A stretch of 64,000 nt of DNA from Aliiroseovarius sp. (GCF_030148435.1 NZ_JASBTN010000081.1:156419-220418), one strand, 5' to 3'; counted from the stretch's first letter, positions 33,818 through 42,326 are shown. Made by a program: numbers and translations. Notes: generated from the letters alone by a model not told the origin.

Positions 33818-35260
33818 TCAGTTCGAGCCGGCCTCCTCCTGCGTACCCTCGGTCAGGATGCCCTCTTCCCAGGTGCCGGACGCGCGCGTGCCGTTGGCAT
33901 ATTGCACGCTCCCCTGGCCGTGACGTTTGCCGTCCAGGAAATTGCCCTCGTAGACATCGCCGTTTGCATAGGTCTCGACCCCAGTGCCGGTCTTCACGCC
34001 GTTCAGCCACTCGCCGTCATAGGCGTAGCCCTCGGGCGTGGTCAGCTTGCCGCGACCGTGGCGTTGGCCCGCCTTGAACATGCCTTCGAAGACCGAGCCG
34101 TCGGCGAAGGTGGACTTGCCTTCACCCTCGGGTTGCCCCGCGACCCAGCTGCCGTCCTGCACATAGCCGTCCGGGTAGGTCAGCTTGCCCGTGCCTTCGA
34201 AAGTCGCATTGGCGAAGCTGCCCTCGTAAGTGGCGCCATCGGCAAAGCTCGCCCTGCCGTCGCCCTGAATGACGCCGCCAACCCAGCCTCCTTCATAGGT
34301 GCCGCCATCGGCATAGGCGATCTTGCCTTGCCCATCGGCCAGGCCGCCGCGGAACTGGCCTTCGTAGGTCGACCCGTCGGGATATTTCACAACACCCTGA
34401 CCTTCCATCACGCCCGCGACCCAGCTGCCCTGGTAGTCCAATCCGTCTGCGCCGATCACGCGGCCTTCGCCATGGCGCCGGTCGGCCTCGAAGCCGCCTT
34501 CGTAGATATCGCCATTGGCATAGACCAGGCGCCCCGTGCCGGTGCGCTCGCCGTTTGCGAAGGCGCCGGTGTAGACATCACCGTTGGACTGGGTCAGCAC
34601 GCCCTGACCCTGCATCCGGCCGCCTTCCCAGGTGCCGTCGTATTTCATCCCGTCCGGGCTGATCAGCGTGCCGCGCCCGGCGCGTTCGCCTCCGATCATG
34701 GCCCCTTCGTAGACCGAGCCGTCGGGGAAGGTGGTGCGCCCCTGGCCTTCGCGTTTGCCGCCCACCCAGTCTCCCTCATAGACATAGCCCGAGGGCGCCT
34801 CCATCCGGCCCTGGCCGTGGCGCTGGGCGTCGCGGAAGCTGCCCTCGTATTTCACGCCGTTGGCATAGATGCGCAGGCCGACACCATTGATCGCACCGTC
34901 CTTCCAGTCACCTTCATAGGTGCCGCCGTCGGCGAATGTGATCTTGCCGAACCCATCGGGCTTGCCCTTCACGAAACTGCCTTCGTAGACGGCGCCGGAG
35001 GGGAAGCGGGCCACGCCCTGGCCGCGAATCTCGCCCTCGATGAAAGACCCGGTGTATTCATAGCCCGAGGGCAGGCGCAGGGTGCCCTCTCCATGCTGAA
35101 GACCGTCCCTGAACGTGCCTTCGTAGATGCCGCCATCGTCGTATTGTTTGATGCCCGACTGACCGTCGCCGGTCTGATCCTGCGCCATGCCCGGCGCGCC
35201 AAGTCCTGCAAGGCCCACGGCCATCACGGCGGCCTTCGTCCACCCCTTCAGATGCGACAT
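33818..35260 (-). CDS. exported MORN-repeat protein
   Basis: A 480-residue protein with a signal peptide (ATG at 35260, GAGG six bases upstream; cleavage after GMAQ) followed by 18 complete and one partial tandem MORN units of exactly 23 residues, consensus DGxxYEGxWxxGxxxGxGxxxxx (about residues 42-470). MORN repeats form an elongated beta-hairpin solenoid. In eukaryotes they bind lipids and proteins; bacterial exported versions have no settled role. The uninterrupted unit length makes it one of the longer regular bacterial arrays. It is transcribed divergently from nadE with no obvious operon partner. Confidence 0.9.
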   Translation of the reverse strand: MSHLKGWTKAAVMAVGLAGLGAPGMAQDQTGDGQSGIKQYDDGGIYEGTFRDGLQHGEGTLRLPSGYEYTGSFIEGEIRGQGVARFPSGAVYEGSFVKGKPDGFGKITFADGGTYEGDWKDGAINGVGLRIYANGVKYEGSFRDAQRHGQGRMEAPSGYVYEGDWVGGKREGQGRTTFPDGSVYEGAMIGGERAGRGTLISPDGMKYDGTWEGGRMQGQGVLTQSNGDVYTGAFANGERTGTGRLVYANGDIYEGGFEADRRHGEGRVIGADGLDYQGSWVAGVMEGQGVVKYPDGSTYEGQFRGGLADGQGKIAYADGGTYEGGWVGGVIQGDGRASFADGATYEGSFANATFEGTGKLTYPDGYVQDGSWVAGQPEGEGKSTFADGSVFEGMFKAGQRHGRGKLTTPEGYAYDGEWLNGVKTGTGVETYANGDVYEGNFLDGKRHGQGSVQYANGTRASGTWEEGILTEGTQEEAGSN

Positions 35261-35433
35261 ATCCATCCTCACCCTGACTGATCTTTCGGCGCTTCGCTGT
35301 CGGGTGCGCCCTTCGGCGCCAGCCTAGGTCAGAGAGGCAGATGAAACAACGGTTTTCCCCCGACTTGGGCGGGCAGCCCCTTCCCCCTCGGCGCAAACCC
35401 GCTATATCTGGCGCGAGCAGAGGATATATGCGC

Positions 35434-37107
35434 ATGAGTGACACTTTCCGCCTGACCCTGGCCCAGCTGAACCCGACTGTAGGGGCCATTCAAGCCAACT
35501 GCGACAAGGCCCGCGCCGCCTGGATCGAGGCCCGTGATGCCGGCGCTGCGATGATTGCCTTTCCCGAGGCTTTCGTGACCGGCTACCAGACCCAGGATCT
35601 GGTGATGCGCCCGCAGTTCTTCCGCGACGCGATGGCCGCGGTCGAGGCGCTGGCAGAAGATTGCGCCGAGGGGCCGGTGATCGGCATCGGCGCGCCATTT
35701 CACGATGGCAGCGACCTCTACAATGCCTATTACATCCTGTCGGGTGGCAAGATCGCGCACCGGGTGTTGAAGCAGCGCCTGCCGAACGAGACCGTATTCG
35801 ACGAGGTGCGCCATTTCGCCGCCGCCGAACCGCAAGGCCCCTATTCGGTCGGTCCGATCCGTATCGGTACACCGATCTGCGAGGACGCCTGGCATGCCGA
35901 TGATGTCTGCGAGACGCTTGAGGAAAGCGGCGCGGAGTTTCTGCTGATCCCCAACGGATCACCCTATTTCCGCGGCAAAACCGACGTGCGCATGAACCAA
36001 ATGGTGGCCCGCGTGGTCGAAACCGGCCTGCCGCTGATCTACTTGAACATGGTTGGCGGACAGGATGATCAGGTTTTCGACGGCGGCACCTTTGCGCTGA
36101 ACCCGGGCGGGGAGCTCGCCCTGCGCCTGCCGGTGTTCGACGAGGCGCTGGCCCATCTGGACCTGACCCGCACCGACGATGGCTGGCGGATCGACAAGGG
36201 CGATCTTGCGCCGCTGCCGGATGACTGGGAACAGGACTACCGTGCGATGGTGGAAAGCCTGCGCGACTATTGCGGCAAGACCGGTTTCGGCAAGGTGCTT
36301 CTGGGCCTGTCCGGCGGGATCGACTCGGCCATCGTGGCGACCATCGCCGTGGATGCGCTGGGGGCGGAGAACGTGCGCTGCGTCATGCTGCCGTCCGAAT
36401 ACACCTCGCAGGGGTCGCTGGACGACGCCAGGGACATCGCCACGCGCCTGGGCTGCGCCTATGACTTCGTGCCGATCAGCGAGGGGCGTCAGGCCATCAC
36501 CAATACGCTGGCCCCGTTCTTTGAAGGGCTGGAGCCCGACATCACCGAGGAAAACATTCAATCCCGCCTGCGCGGCCTCTTGTTGATGGCCCTGTCCAAC
36601 AAGACCGGCGCCATGCTGCTGACCACCGGCAACAAGTCCGAGGTCGCGGTCGGCTATGCCACGATCTATGGCGACATGTCCGGCGGCTACAATCCGATCA
36701 AGGATCTCTACAAGTCGCGCGTTTTCGAACAGTGCCGCTGGCGCAATGCCAACCACCGCGACTGGATGGCGGGGCCGGATGGCGAGGTGATCCCGGTTTC
36801 GATCATCGACAAGCCGCCCTCGGCCGAGCTGCGCCCGGACCAGAAGGACGAGGATTCACTCCCGCCCTATGACGTGCTGGATGCAATTCTGGAAGGGCTG
36901 ATCGACGACGAGAAATCGGTGGCCGAGCTGGTTGCGGAAGGCTTCGACAAGGCGACGGTGAAGAAGGTCGAGCACCTGATTTTCATCTCGGAATACAAGC
37001 GTTTCCAATCGGCGCCGGGCACGCGGCTGACACCGCGCAGTTTCTGGCTGGACCGGCGTTATCCGATCGTGAACCGGTGGCGTGACATGTCCGGAGACGC
37101 GCAGTAG
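35434..37107 (+). CDS. nadE: glutamine-dependent NAD+ synthetase
   Basis: Makes NAD+ from nicotinate adenine dinucleotide, ATP and glutamine. The 557-residue two-domain enzyme has an N-terminal nitrilase-type glutaminase with the Glu-Lys-Cys triad (FPEAFVTGY, KQRLPNETVFDE, TPICEDAW) and a C-terminal synthetase with P-loop GLSGGIDSAIVATI, LPSEYTSQGSLDDA, TTGNKSEVAVGYATIYGDM and KPPSAELRPDQKDEDSLPPYD. Two close ATGs exist: 35428 and 35434; AGAGG at 35419-35423 fits either, and 35434 (MSDTFRLTLAQLNP) matches relatives. Confidence 0.96.
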   Translation: MSDTFRLTLAQLNPTVGAIQANCDKARAAWIEARDAGAAMIAFPEAFVTGYQTQDLVMRPQFFRDAMAAVEALAEDCAEGPVIGIGAPFHDGSDLYNAYYILSGGKIAHRVLKQRLPNETVFDEVRHFAAAEPQGPYSVGPIRIGTPICEDAWHADDVCETLEESGAEFLLIPNGSPYFRGKTDVRMNQMVARVVETGLPLIYLNMVGGQDDQVFDGGTFALNPGGELALRLPVFDEALAHLDLTRTDDGWRIDKGDLAPLPDDWEQDYRAMVESLRDYCGKTGFGKVLLGLSGGIDSAIVATIAVDALGAENVRCVMLPSEYTSQGSLDDARDIATRLGCAYDFVPISEGRQAITNTLAPFFEGLEPDITEENIQSRLRGLLLMALSNKTGAMLLTTGNKSEVAVGYATIYGDMSGGYNPIKDLYKSRVFEQCRWRNANHRDWMAGPDGEVIPVSIIDKPPSAELRPDQKDEDSLPPYDVLDAILEGLIDDEKSVAELVAEGFDKATVKKVEHLIFISEYKRFQSAPGTRLTPRSFWLDRRYPIVNRWRDMSGDAQ

Positions 37108-37114
37108 CACATCC

Positions 37115-37588
37115 TCAATTCGGGCTGTTCTCCAGATCCGCCGACCGGTCCCCCAAAAGGTATCTGGGCCCGGTCCCCAGCCTGCGCGCGCCGTCCCCGG
37201 GGTTGTAGAGCTTGCAGCGCTGCAGGCTCAGACAGCCGCAACCGATGCAGCCGTCCAGGTTGTCCCGCAGCGCTTCCATCGCGGCGATGCGCCGGTCAAG
37301 CTCATCGCGGAACCCTCGCGCCAGCCTCTCCCAGTCGCGTTTGTTTGGCGTGCGACCTTCGGGCAGGCGGGAAAGCTGTTCGTGGATTTCGGCGATGGTA
37401 AAGCCCAGCTGCTGGGTGATGCGCACGAAGGACAGGCGGCGGATGTCGGCGCGGTGAAACTGCCGCTGCCCGCCGGCGGTGCGGATCGGACGCACCAGAC
37501 CCTCGGTTTCATAATAGCGAATGGCAGAGACGGCGAGCCCGGTTCGCTCTGCCATCTGCCCGATCGAGATCATCGGTTTCTGCGCCAT
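37115..37588 (-). CDS. soxR: redox-sensing MerR-family regulator SoxR
   Basis: A 157-residue MerR-type activator with an N-terminal winged helix (SIGQMAERTGLAVSAIRYYETEGL), a dimerisation helix, and the [2Fe-2S] signature C114-IGC-G-CLSLQRC125 (CX2CXCX5C) that defines SoxR. Oxidation of the cluster by redox-cycling compounds or nitric oxide turns on target promoters. It is divergent from a VOC-family gene, and the gap holds a nearly perfect SoxR box in a promoter with the 19-base spacer these activators need. Enteric SoxS is absent; alphaproteobacterial SoxR acts directly on its targets. Confidence 0.97.
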   Translation of the reverse strand: MAQKPMISIGQMAERTGLAVSAIRYYETEGLVRPIRTAGGQRQFHRADIRRLSFVRITQQLGFTIAEIHEQLSRLPEGRTPNKRDWERLARGFRDELDRRIAAMEALRDNLDGCIGCGCLSLQRCKLYNPGDGARRLGTGPRYLLGDRSADLENSPN

Positions 37589-37598
37589 TCAACACCTC

Positions 37599-37629
37599 TT
37601 GACCTAAAGCTTACTTGAGGAATTAGAAC
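37599..37629 (+). promoter_or_regulatory. SoxR box and 19-base-spacer promoter of the VOC gene
   Basis: TTGACC (37599-37604) and TAGAAC (37624-37629) are 19 bases apart, the spacing of MerR-type promoters. Between them CCTAAAGCTTACTTGAGG (37603-37620) matches the enteric SoxR box CCTCAAGTTAACTTGAGG at 15 of 18 positions. It is oriented toward the VOC gene. Confidence 0.85.
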
Positions 37630-37663
37630 CTTCGAATCAGATCTATGCAAGAAGGGAAAATCA

Positions 37664-38038
37664 ATGGCACATCTGGAACACGTCAACGTCACCGTGACCG
37701 ACCCCAAGCGCACGGCGGCGATGCTGTGTGACCTGTTCGGCTGGCACATCCGCTGGGAAGGCGCGGCGATCAGCGGGGGCTACTCGGTGCATGTGGGCGA
37801 CAAGAACGGATATTTGGCGGTCTATTCGATGGGCGGCGACAGAAAGGCTGCGAACAGTTACACAACCGTCGGCAGCCTCAACCATATCGGCGTTGTGGTC
37901 GACGACATCGAGGCCACCGAGGCACGGGTCAAGGCGCTGGGTTTCACCCCGCGCAACCATGCGGATTACGAACCCGGACGGCGGTTCTATTTCGACGATG
38001 CAGACGGGATTGAATTCGAGGTGGTCAGCTACGCCTGA
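37664..38038 (+). CDS. VOC (glyoxalase/bleomycin resistance) family protein, SoxR target
   Basis: A 124-residue vicinal-oxygen-chelate protein with two beta-alpha-beta-beta-beta units: LEHVNVTVTDPKRTAAMLCDLFGW and LNHIGVVVDDIEATEARVKALGF, ending RRFYFDDADGIEFEVVSYA with the metal-ligand Glu. Members act as glyoxalases, fosfomycin- or bleomycin-type resistance proteins, or dioxygenases. Position downstream of a SoxR-controlled promoter suggests handling of redox-active or electrophilic compounds. Substrate unknown. Its stop overlaps the convergent downstream gene by ten bases. Confidence 0.9.
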   Translation: MAHLEHVNVTVTDPKRTAAMLCDLFGWHIRWEGAAISGGYSVHVGDKNGYLAVYSMGGDRKAANSYTTVGSLNHIGVVVDDIEATEARVKALGFTPRNHADYEPGRRFYFDDADGIEFEVVSYA

Positions 38039-38469
38039 GCCCGCGTGCGCGGGGAGGGGGCGGCCAGCAGTTCGGCGATGCGCCGTTCCGGACGACCAAG
38101 GCGCAGCAGGGCTTCGGTCTCGCTGCGCATGACGTGTACCGGTGGCCCCTTGGCTGCGTTGACGATGGTTTCGAACAAACTTGCCATGCTGAAGGCCAGA
38201 TCATTGTCTGCCAGCAGCAGTTTTGCCGCAGGCGGGCCGTGGACCTCATGCAGTTTGCCCAAGCGGTAGACCATATTCGACATGGTGCGATAGCTCATGT
38301 CGAATTCAGTGATTTCGCGAAGATCTACCAACTCCGTCGCCTTTGGCGAGAAATTCGGATCGGCCACATAATCCCGTGCAGCGCGCAAGACCTGATCGGC
38401 ATCAACCACGCCCGCGTAATGAATATAAGTGAGTAGCTGGTCAGGGAATATCGTGTAGGAAATCGGCAT
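38029..38469 (-). CDS. conserved hypothetical protein, possibly STAS/SpoIIAA-like
   Basis: A 146-residue cytoplasmic protein without signal peptide or Cys residues. The layout MPISYTIFPDQLLTYIHYAGVVDADQVL, a middle ELVDLREITEFD strand and a later PAAKLLLADNDLAFSMASLFET resemble the alternating strand/helix pattern of the STAS/SpoIIAA-like fold, but no firm family signature is seen. It starts 100 bases from the divergent DUF1801 gene. Function unknown. Confidence 0.75.
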   Translation of the reverse strand: MPISYTIFPDQLLTYIHYAGVVDADQVLRAARDYVADPNFSPKATELVDLREITEFDMSYRTMSNMVYRLGKLHEVHGPPAAKLLLADNDLAFSMASLFETIVNAAKGPPVHVMRSETEALLRLGRPERRIAELLAAPSPRTRAQA

Positions 38470-38540
38470 GGGGCCTCCTTAACATAACAGAATTCAAGTT
38501 CATTGACCTTACGTCAAGTGAGGTTTTAAGACAGGTTGCG

Positions 38541-38557
38541 CTTTGCAAATTGCAAAG
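38541..38557. promoter_or_regulatory. perfect 17-base palindrome in a divergent promoter
   Basis: CTTTGCAAATTGCAAAG is an eight-base inverted repeat around one A, 13 bases before the DUF1801 ATG. TTTGCAAA elements are bound by short-chain acyl-CoA regulators such as PccR in Rhodobacter, with a different spacing, so the regulator here is open. Confidence 0.5.
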
Positions 38558-38570
38558 TCATGCTGAAGAT

Positions 38571-39002
38571 ATGAGCGCAAACAAGACCCAGCCCACAACG
38601 GCATCGGTTCAGGCCTTCCTTGATGCGGTTGAACCTGAACGCCGTCGCGCGGATGCTGTGGTACTGGATCGGCTGTTTCGCGACGTGACCGGGTTCGCGC
38701 CAGTAATGTGGGGGGCATCGATCGTCGGCTACGGCGCCTACCACTGTGTCTATGCCTCGGGTCGCGAAGGGGATTTCCTGGCCACGGGGTTTTCACCGCG
38801 CAAATCGGCCCTGTCGCTCTACATCATGCCCGGGTACCAGGATTTCGGCGGGCTGCTGGACCGGCTGGGTAAACACAAACGCGGGAAGTCGTGTCTGTAT
38901 ATCAACAAGCTGGCGGACGTGGACCTTGAGGTGTTGGCAGAACTGATCCGGGAGGGACTGGACGGGCTTGACAGGATCTGGCCGGTGCGCATCACCCCGT
39001 GA
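38571..39002 (+). CDS. DUF1801 (YdhG-like) domain protein
   Basis: A 143-residue protein of the DUF1801 family: TTASVQAFLDAVEPERRRADAVVLDRLF, GASIVGYGAYHCVYASG, FSPRKSALSLYIMPGY and GKHKRGKSCLYINKLADVD are the typical ordered motifs. Family members are iron-homeostasis-related Fra/YdhG relatives or of unknown role. The ATG at 38571 is preferred over 38550 by family alignment; the ribosome site is weak (GAAG). A palindrome lies just upstream. Confidence 0.88.
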   Translation: MSANKTQPTTASVQAFLDAVEPERRRADAVVLDRLFRDVTGFAPVMWGASIVGYGAYHCVYASGREGDFLATGFSPRKSALSLYIMPGYQDFGGLLDRLGKHKRGKSCLYINKLADVDLEVLAELIREGLDGLDRIWPVRITP

Positions 39003-39068
39003 CGGCTTGCGACCCGCGGGGCAGGACACTAGGGTGCGCGCGATCTTCATTCAGCCTGGGAGCCGACC

Positions 39069-39788
39069 ATGGCCCGTCTCATCGCCCATATGGCCACCTT
39101 CCCGGGCCGCGTTGAATTTGCGGAAGATGCCGCACGGTCCATCGCCGTACAGGTGGACGAACCGCGTGTGGTGTTCAACGAGTTCGACGGACCGCCCGCC
39201 TGGGCCGGGCAGGTTGACAACCTGGTGCCGATCATCCCACCGTCGGACACGAAGGATACCGGCAAGTTCCTGCCCGAGGTGGCGCCGGAGGACTTGGTGT
39301 TCCTGTGCGACGATGATCTGGACTACACGCCGGGCTATGTCGCGCAGTTCCTGTCACAGGCCGAGATATTGGGGTTGGAGCAGAACGTGCTGGGCCTGCA
39401 CGGCACCATCTACCGTCGTGTCTTCGGCAAGCTGCGCAGCCTGCGCTCGCGCAAGCAGTTCCACTATGCCAAGGGGTTGGATCAGCCGCGTTACGTGGAC
39501 CAACTGGGCACTGGCACGGTGCTGGTGCGGGGGGCAAACCTGCCCGGTTTTGCCGATATGGAGACCAGCCAGAAATTCGTCGATGTGCGCTTTGCCCGTC
39601 TGGCCTGCGAACGCGGGTTGAACATGGTGGCGATTGCGCGGCCCTCAAAGATTCTGGTGCTGCGTGGCGGGCGGGAAGGGTCGATTTATCAGACGTTTAC
39701 CCGGCAGAGCCCGGAGAATGTGCTGGCCGAATCCCGTGCCTTTGCAGGTAAGCATTCCAAGCTGGGACAGGTCGCCGGGATCAAATAA
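39069..39788 (+). CDS. glycosyltransferase-like protein (GT-A type)
   Basis: A 239-residue protein with features of a GT-A transferase: an N-terminal strand MARLIAHMATFPGRVEFAEDAARSI (as in family 2 transferases that begin with TxPxR), DNLVPIIPPSDTKDTGKF and the metal-binding LCDDDLDYTPGYVAQFL (DxD). LVRGANLPGFADMETSQKFVDVRFARLACERG fits the acceptor half. Donor and acceptor are unknown. The gene converges on another glycosyltransferase with eight bases of overlap. Confidence 0.7.
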   Translation: MARLIAHMATFPGRVEFAEDAARSIAVQVDEPRVVFNEFDGPPAWAGQVDNLVPIIPPSDTKDTGKFLPEVAPEDLVFLCDDDLDYTPGYVAQFLSQAEILGLEQNVLGLHGTIYRRVFGKLRSLRSRKQFHYAKGLDQPRYVDQLGTGTVLVRGANLPGFADMETSQKFVDVRFARLACERGLNMVAIARPSKILVLRGGREGSIYQTFTRQSPENVLAESRAFAGKHSKLGQVAGIK

Positions 39789-40620
39789 TGCCGCGAAAGC
39801 GCTCGGGAATTTCCACCACCGGGTCGCCCTTGATCATCGCGGGTTTGTTCCAGGCAAACCAGGGGCGGCGCCAGGTCTGCAAGCGGCGCGCGGTGGAGAA
39901 ATAGTCATCGCCCGGCATGGGCGTGCTTTGGTCGATGATCTTGAACAGCCGCTCGCGCCGTTCCAGGTGTCCTCCCCAACCTGTTGCCAGGCGATCCTTG
40001 TCGGCGGTCTTGCCGGTGGAGCGGGCGTAGTCGATCATCCCGAAGTGGAAGCCGTAGAGCTGGTCCGAGATGTGGAAGTTCTGCCTCTTGATCCGGTGAA
40101 AGCCCGACCCCCAGGTGCAGGGCTGGTAGCTGATCGAAGGCTTGGTATAGCGGCTGGACAGATGCGCGAACCGGCGTTGGTCCAGCATTTTCTGCGCCGG
40201 GTCCAGCTCCGGCTCCAACCGAATATGCTGCCCCACGTCCAGCCCCAGGCCCGAGATCGAGCGGGTGGTGTTCTGGTGCGCCGCGACGAAAGCGTTCAGG
40301 TCCGGGAATTGGTCTGGATCGGGGATGATGAATTCGTCCACGTCGCCTGCAATCACGCAGTCATAGAAACGGAACAGACCCCGTGCGATATCCGAGACCA
40401 GCCGGGCGCGGCGGCGCATCGCGGGCACGCGCTCCAGCGGTTTGCGCGGGATGGTCAGGGTGTTCACTTCGGGCGCATGGTCCGGCGTCGGCTGATCCTG
40501 ACCGTCCAGAATCACATAGAGGTTCTTGTGTCCAAAGTTCGACCCGTAATAGTCGATCCAGCGCTCCAGGAAGAAGTCGTCGTTGCGGACCGAGGTGATG
40601 ACGGCAACATCCATGATCAC
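39781..40620 (-). CDS. family 2-like glycosyltransferase
   Basis: A 279-residue glycosyltransferase of the Glyco_tranf_2_4/GT92-like type: VAVITSVRNDDFFLERWIDYYGSNFG at the N-terminus, then VIAGDVDEFIIPD carrying the DxD metal motif, and HFGMIDYARSTGK further on. It lacks membrane segments and should be cytoplasmic. The start overlaps the stop of the sulfotransferase gene by four bases (ATGA), so the two make a unit that probably builds and sulfates a surface glycan. Sugar and acceptor are unknown. Confidence 0.82.
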   Translation of the reverse strand: MIMDVAVITSVRNDDFFLERWIDYYGSNFGHKNLYVILDGQDQPTPDHAPEVNTLTIPRKPLERVPAMRRRARLVSDIARGLFRFYDCVIAGDVDEFIIPDPDQFPDLNAFVAAHQNTTRSISGLGLDVGQHIRLEPELDPAQKMLDQRRFAHLSSRYTKPSISYQPCTWGSGFHRIKRQNFHISDQLYGFHFGMIDYARSTGKTADKDRLATGWGGHLERRERLFKIIDQSTPMPGDDYFSTARRLQTWRRPWFAWNKPAMIKGDPVVEIPERFRGII

Positions 40621-41417
40621 ACGCCCTGCTTGGTGAACCAGGCGTCCTTTACCGCATGGCGGCGCGGGTCCGGTTCGAAACGCGGGGTGTTATGTCCTTC
40701 GAAGTCGTAGCCGTAGGCGTCGATCTCCCAGGCCGCAACGCGCGCCACGTGATCGCGGGTCTCTTTGTCATACATATCCTGATAGCTGCGGCCCTTCTTG
40801 GGCCGCGTGGTTCGTTTGGCGTTCACACCTTCCAGCGACAGGCCGGGCAGTCCGATCCTGTCGCCCAGCGCCTGCATGTCCTCCTCCAGACACTCGTAGC
40901 GCAGCATGTGGTCGACCATCGATACGCCGTCGATCATGTAAAGGTCACGGTGCGACAGTTCCCGGTGCTTGTACCAGCCCCAGAGGTGGCGCTTCCACGA
41001 GCGGGCGAAATAGGTCAGGGCATATTTCTTGAACCGCGCGCGCTGTTCTTCGATTGGCAGTGCCTTGGCGTCATAGAACCGGCGCGTCTTCCAGAAATAA
41101 TGCGAGACCGCCAGGTCCCAGGGGTTCCGGTCGATCGAGATCACCAAGTGGTTTTCCAGATCCCGCCCGAAGGCGCGGTAGGCGCGGGTCAGCGGGCAAT
41201 GTTCCGACAGGCGCACGGGGCGGCGGCCGATAGCTGGTTTGCGTAGAGTGGTCAGTTCGGTCACGTGCCGGTCGAAATTGGTCTTGCCGGTATGTTCCTT
41301 GAGATAGGTCGAGATATCGCCGTCCTCAAGGCTGTCACACAGCTTCAGCTCGACCGAGGTACCGCCTACCTTGCGGGTTTTCACTAGCACATAGTTTTTC
41401 GAGTTCGAGATGATCAT
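40617..41417 (-). CDS. sulfotransferase family protein
   Basis: A 266-residue PAPS-dependent sulfotransferase. VLVKTRKVGGTSVELKL is the 5'-phosphosulfate-binding loop and VISIDRNPWDLAVSHYFW the 3'-phosphate-binding region with its RNP-S pattern. A later GYDFEGH and Arg-rich end fit carbohydrate-type enzymes. It is first in a two-gene unit with the glycosyltransferase. Substrate probably an exopolysaccharide or glycolipid, inferred from context only. Confidence 0.85.
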   Translation of the reverse strand: MIISNSKNYVLVKTRKVGGTSVELKLCDSLEDGDISTYLKEHTGKTNFDRHVTELTTLRKPAIGRRPVRLSEHCPLTRAYRAFGRDLENHLVISIDRNPWDLAVSHYFWKTRRFYDAKALPIEEQRARFKKYALTYFARSWKRHLWGWYKHRELSHRDLYMIDGVSMVDHMLRYECLEEDMQALGDRIGLPGLSLEGVNAKRTTRPKKGRSYQDMYDKETRDHVARVAAWEIDAYGYDFEGHNTPRFEPDPRRHAVKDAWFTKQGV

Positions 41418-41490
41418 GACCGGACCCCTTGGTATTGGCGCGGGCCTACCCTGTCAGGGGCGTGATTGCAACTGTGGCGGGGCAGGCCGC

Positions 41491-41889
41491 CTATTCCCAC
41501 CAGCGATCCACTGCCGCGATATCCCCGTCCGACCAGCCGAAATGATGGGCAAATTCATGCACGGTGACATGGGCGACCAGTTCGGCCAGGGTGACGTCGC
41601 CACGGGTAATCCATTCGTCCAGGATGGCACGGCGGTAGAGCCAGACCGTGTCCGGCTGCAGGGGCTGGTCGAAAGCGGACTTCTCGGTCAGGGGAATGCC
41701 ATCGTAAAGCCCGGTCAGCTCGAACGGATCCTCGATCTGCATCTCGTCGAGGAGTTCCCGGCTCGCGAATTCCTCGACCCGGATCGCAACCTGCATCGCC
41801 AGGTCGCGCAGAGGGGCGGGCAGGGCCTTGACCGTGGCTATGGCCAGCGCGTGGATGTCGTCAGCTGAGGGCGCGGTGGCACTGTCCAT
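41491..41889 (-). CDS. minimal-zincin metallopeptidase family protein (DUF1025-like)
   Basis: A 132-residue protein with H111-E112-FAHHFG-WS-D121, the HExxHxxGxxD pattern of zincins, near the C-terminus, and ESPF-like DEMQIEDPFELTGLYDGIPLTE before it, as in the small metallopeptidase family typified by Thermus TTHA0227. Its start (ATG at 41889) shares a base with the stop of the copD-like gene (TGATG). Substrate unknown; relatives are predicted cytoplasmic peptidases. Confidence 0.88.
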   Translation of the reverse strand: MDSATAPSADDIHALAIATVKALPAPLRDLAMQVAIRVEEFASRELLDEMQIEDPFELTGLYDGIPLTEKSAFDQPLQPDTVWLYRRAILDEWITRGDVTLAELVAHVTVHEFAHHFGWSDGDIAAVDRWWE

Positions 41890-42326
41890 CAGAACCCACC
41901 TGTGCGAATCCACACGCCGGCCATGACAAACACGACGGAAAACAGCGTCACCGCGCGGATGTGCCAGCCCATCAAGGGCAGGCTTTCGGCGCTGAGTGTC
42001 GGGATCACGCGAAAGCGTGCGTTTGCGGCGAACAACGCGGTGGCCGCCAGCAGGCAGAGCTTCACCCCCACCGCCGCGCTCACCGGGTCCGCGAAGGACA
42101 GCCAGCGGCCCGGGTCGGAGACCTGGCTGGCCAGCCACAGCCCCGTGGCCACCTGAACCACCAGGGCCGGTATGCCGATCCTTTCGAACCCCTGCTCAAA
42201 GCGCAGCAGGATGCCGGGATCGCCCGCCGTCAGCGCGCGCGGCAGCACGGTCGTGGCCAGCACCAAATGGCCGCCGGTCCAGATGGACGCGCCCAGAACG
42301 TGAAAGGTCAGGATGAGCCAGAGCAT
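41889..42326 (-). CDS. CopD-like four-helix membrane protein
   Basis: A 145-residue integral membrane protein with four predicted helices: MLWLILTFHVLGASIWTGGHL, PALVVQVATGLWLAS, AVGVKLCLLAATALFAANA, HIRAVTLFSVVFVMAGVW. The HVLGASIWTGGH start with paired His residues is typical of the CopD/DUF-type haem or copper membrane family. GGAGG lies before the ATG, so longer in-frame starts are not needed. It may take part in copper handling; no other copper genes are adjacent. Confidence 0.78.
   Translation of the reverse strand: MLWLILTFHVLGASIWTGGHLVLATTVLPRALTAGDPGILLRFEQGFERIGIPALVVQVATGLWLASQVSDPGRWLSFADPVSAAVGVKLCLLAATALFAANARFRVIPTLSAESLPLMGWHIRAVTLFSVVFVMAGVWIRTGGF

Noticed and set aside
33820..35200. 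The regular 69-base periodicity as a DNA satellite or CRISPR-like array.
   Set aside because: The period is that of the protein-level MORN units; the DNA of the units has diverged and there are no spacers.
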